Under the pieces are notes generated by a model that was given only the letters and a program-made list of their open reading frames with translations, ran no database searches and was not told the origin of the DNA. Both the position numbers and the translations under genes were made by a program. Shown piece by piece: positions 6,445 through 6,846 of a stretch of DNA of 6,846 bases; the first letter of the stretch is position 1; the number at the start of each line of letters is the position of its first letter. The DNA comes from Sulfurovum sp. (GTDB lineage Bacteria > Campylobacterota > Campylobacteria > Campylobacterales > Sulfurovaceae). The DNA lies in NCBI GenBank assembly GCA_030626265.1, contig DAOUPF010000069.1:1-6846 (forward strand), in the 5' to 3' direction.

Positions 6445-6765
6445 TTAATAGCCAGCAGGCAGTCTATGATTGTTATCAATAATCGCCTGTGCTCTAACTT
6501 TTGCTTCATCAGTTAACTTAGCAAACTTAAACTCTTTTCTATCTGCAACAAATATTGCAAAATCTGGACATATAAGCTCACACTCATTACATCCTATACA
6601 ATCCTCTGGTACTACCACGCTTATCATTGCACCTAGTGTAGAAGTAGGCTCTGCTACCATTGCCAATACACCTGCCGGGCATACATCTACACATCTGTCA
6701 CAAGCTTTACATACATCAGTATCAACCCACACTGAAGTGTTTGCTGGAGCTGTCATTACTGCCAT
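6445..6765 (-). CDS. oorD: 2-oxoglutarate:acceptor oxidoreductase, delta subunit OorD (2x[4Fe-4S] ferredoxin)
   Basis: The delta subunit is a ferredoxin-like protein with two [4Fe-4S] clusters that passes electrons from OorB to an external acceptor, ferredoxin or flavodoxin and onward to the respiratory chain. The 106-residue product has two classic cysteine motifs: CKACDRCVDVCP with Cys19, 22, 25, 29, and CIGCNECELICP with Cys56, 59, 62, 66. The insert between them (30-55) and the C-terminal extension (about 70-106) are longer than in a minimal bacterial ferredoxin and fit the OOR delta subunit. It is the first oor gene. The ATG at 6765 is served by AGGGA (6771-6775); another in-frame ATG three codons later has no such site. 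An 11-nt gap separates it from oorA. Confidence 0.95.
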   Translation of the reverse strand: MAVMTAPANTSVWVDTDVCKACDRCVDVCPAGVLAMVAEPTSTLGAMISVVVPEDCIGCNECELICPDFAIFVADRKEFKFAKLTDEAKVRAQAIIDNNHRLPAGY

Positions 6766-6790
6766 CTTTTTCCCTTTTTATAATATAAAA

Positions 6791-6809
6791 TAGTGAAATT
6801 TAGTCACTA
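6791..6809. repeat. Inverted repeat in the oor leader
   Basis: TAGTGA and TCACTA form a perfect 6-bp inverted repeat with a 7-nt spacer, 26 bp before the oorD start. In the - strand RNA it would make a small hairpin followed by UUUUAUAUU. It could be a regulator-binding dyad, a leader hairpin or a weak terminator for a gene to the right. It is short enough to be chance. Confidence 0.35.
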
Positions 6810-6815
6810 GGATAG

Positions 6816-6846
6816 ATTATCTTAGTTTACATAATGGAGGTGTTAA
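6816..6846 (-). promoter_or_regulatory. Candidate oor promoter
   Basis: On the - strand GATAAT (6816-6821) differs from TATAAT at one base, and TTAACA (6841-6846, at the window edge) differs from TTGACA at one base. Their spacing is 19 bp, longer than ideal; TAAGAT overlapping it would give 16 bp but matches less well. Transcription would start near 6809, giving a leader of about 45 nt that begins at the inverted repeat. If oorD is instead cotranscribed with a gene to the right, this site may be secondary. Confidence 0.3.

Noticed and set aside
6470..6793. Open frame of 107 codons on the + strand opposite oorD
   Set aside because: It mirrors a well-supported ferredoxin gene, has no recognisable domain, and is low-complexity Ser/Ala/Thr-rich as expected of an antisense frame.
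1..6846. Mobile elements, CRISPR arrays, tRNA or rRNA genes
   Set aside because: No long repeats, transposase-like protein, spaced direct repeats or RNA-gene signatures were seen; almost all bases are in core metabolic genes.

Overview
The window holds parts of two core-metabolism operons that face each other. It looks like a low-GC member of the Campylobacterota (formerly Epsilonproteobacteria). The main reason is the gene set and order oorD-oorA-oorB-oorC, a four-subunit 2-oxoglutarate:acceptor oxidoreductase arranged as in Campylobacter. The AT-rich, ATA/AGA-rich codon use fits. The genus cannot be fixed from the sequence; a free-living Sulfurovum/Sulfurimonas/Arcobacter-like organism is a guess.

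Left half, + strand (1-3014): a tightly packed thiamine operon, thiO (5' end outside the window), thiS, thiG, thiE, thiD. ThiO oxidises glycine to iminoglycine, ThiS carries sulfur as a C-terminal thiocarboxylate, and ThiG joins these with deoxyxylulose phosphate to make the thiazole. ThiD phosphorylates hydroxymethylpyrimidine, and ThiE couples the two halves into thiamine phosphate. thiC, thiF and thiL are not in the window. Genes overlap or are separated by at most 8 nt, so one transcript is likely; its promoter lies to the left, outside the window.

Middle (3016-3876): proC (pyrroline-5-carboxylate reductase, - strand) ends one base from the thiD stop codon, so the two transcripts converge. 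The 117-bp gap 3760-3876 holds a candidate proC promoter and a hairpin just after oorC.

Right half, - strand (3877-6765): the complete oorDABC operon, read right to left. It converts 2-oxoglutarate to succinyl-CoA with a low-potential acceptor, the CO2-releasing or, if the reductive TCA cycle runs, CO2-fixing step. OorB needs thiamine diphosphate, the end product of the pathway on the left. The last 81 bases are non-coding leader with a small inverted repeat and a possible promoter.

I see no mobile element, CRISPR, tRNA or rRNA, and no clearly novel system. The best leads are a cysteine-bearing insertion in ThiO, a sharp difference in isoleucine codon use between the two operons, a thiS end that doubles as the thiG ribosome-binding site, a strand-specific hairpin after oorC, and an O2-dependent, possibly mixed-origin thiamine operon.
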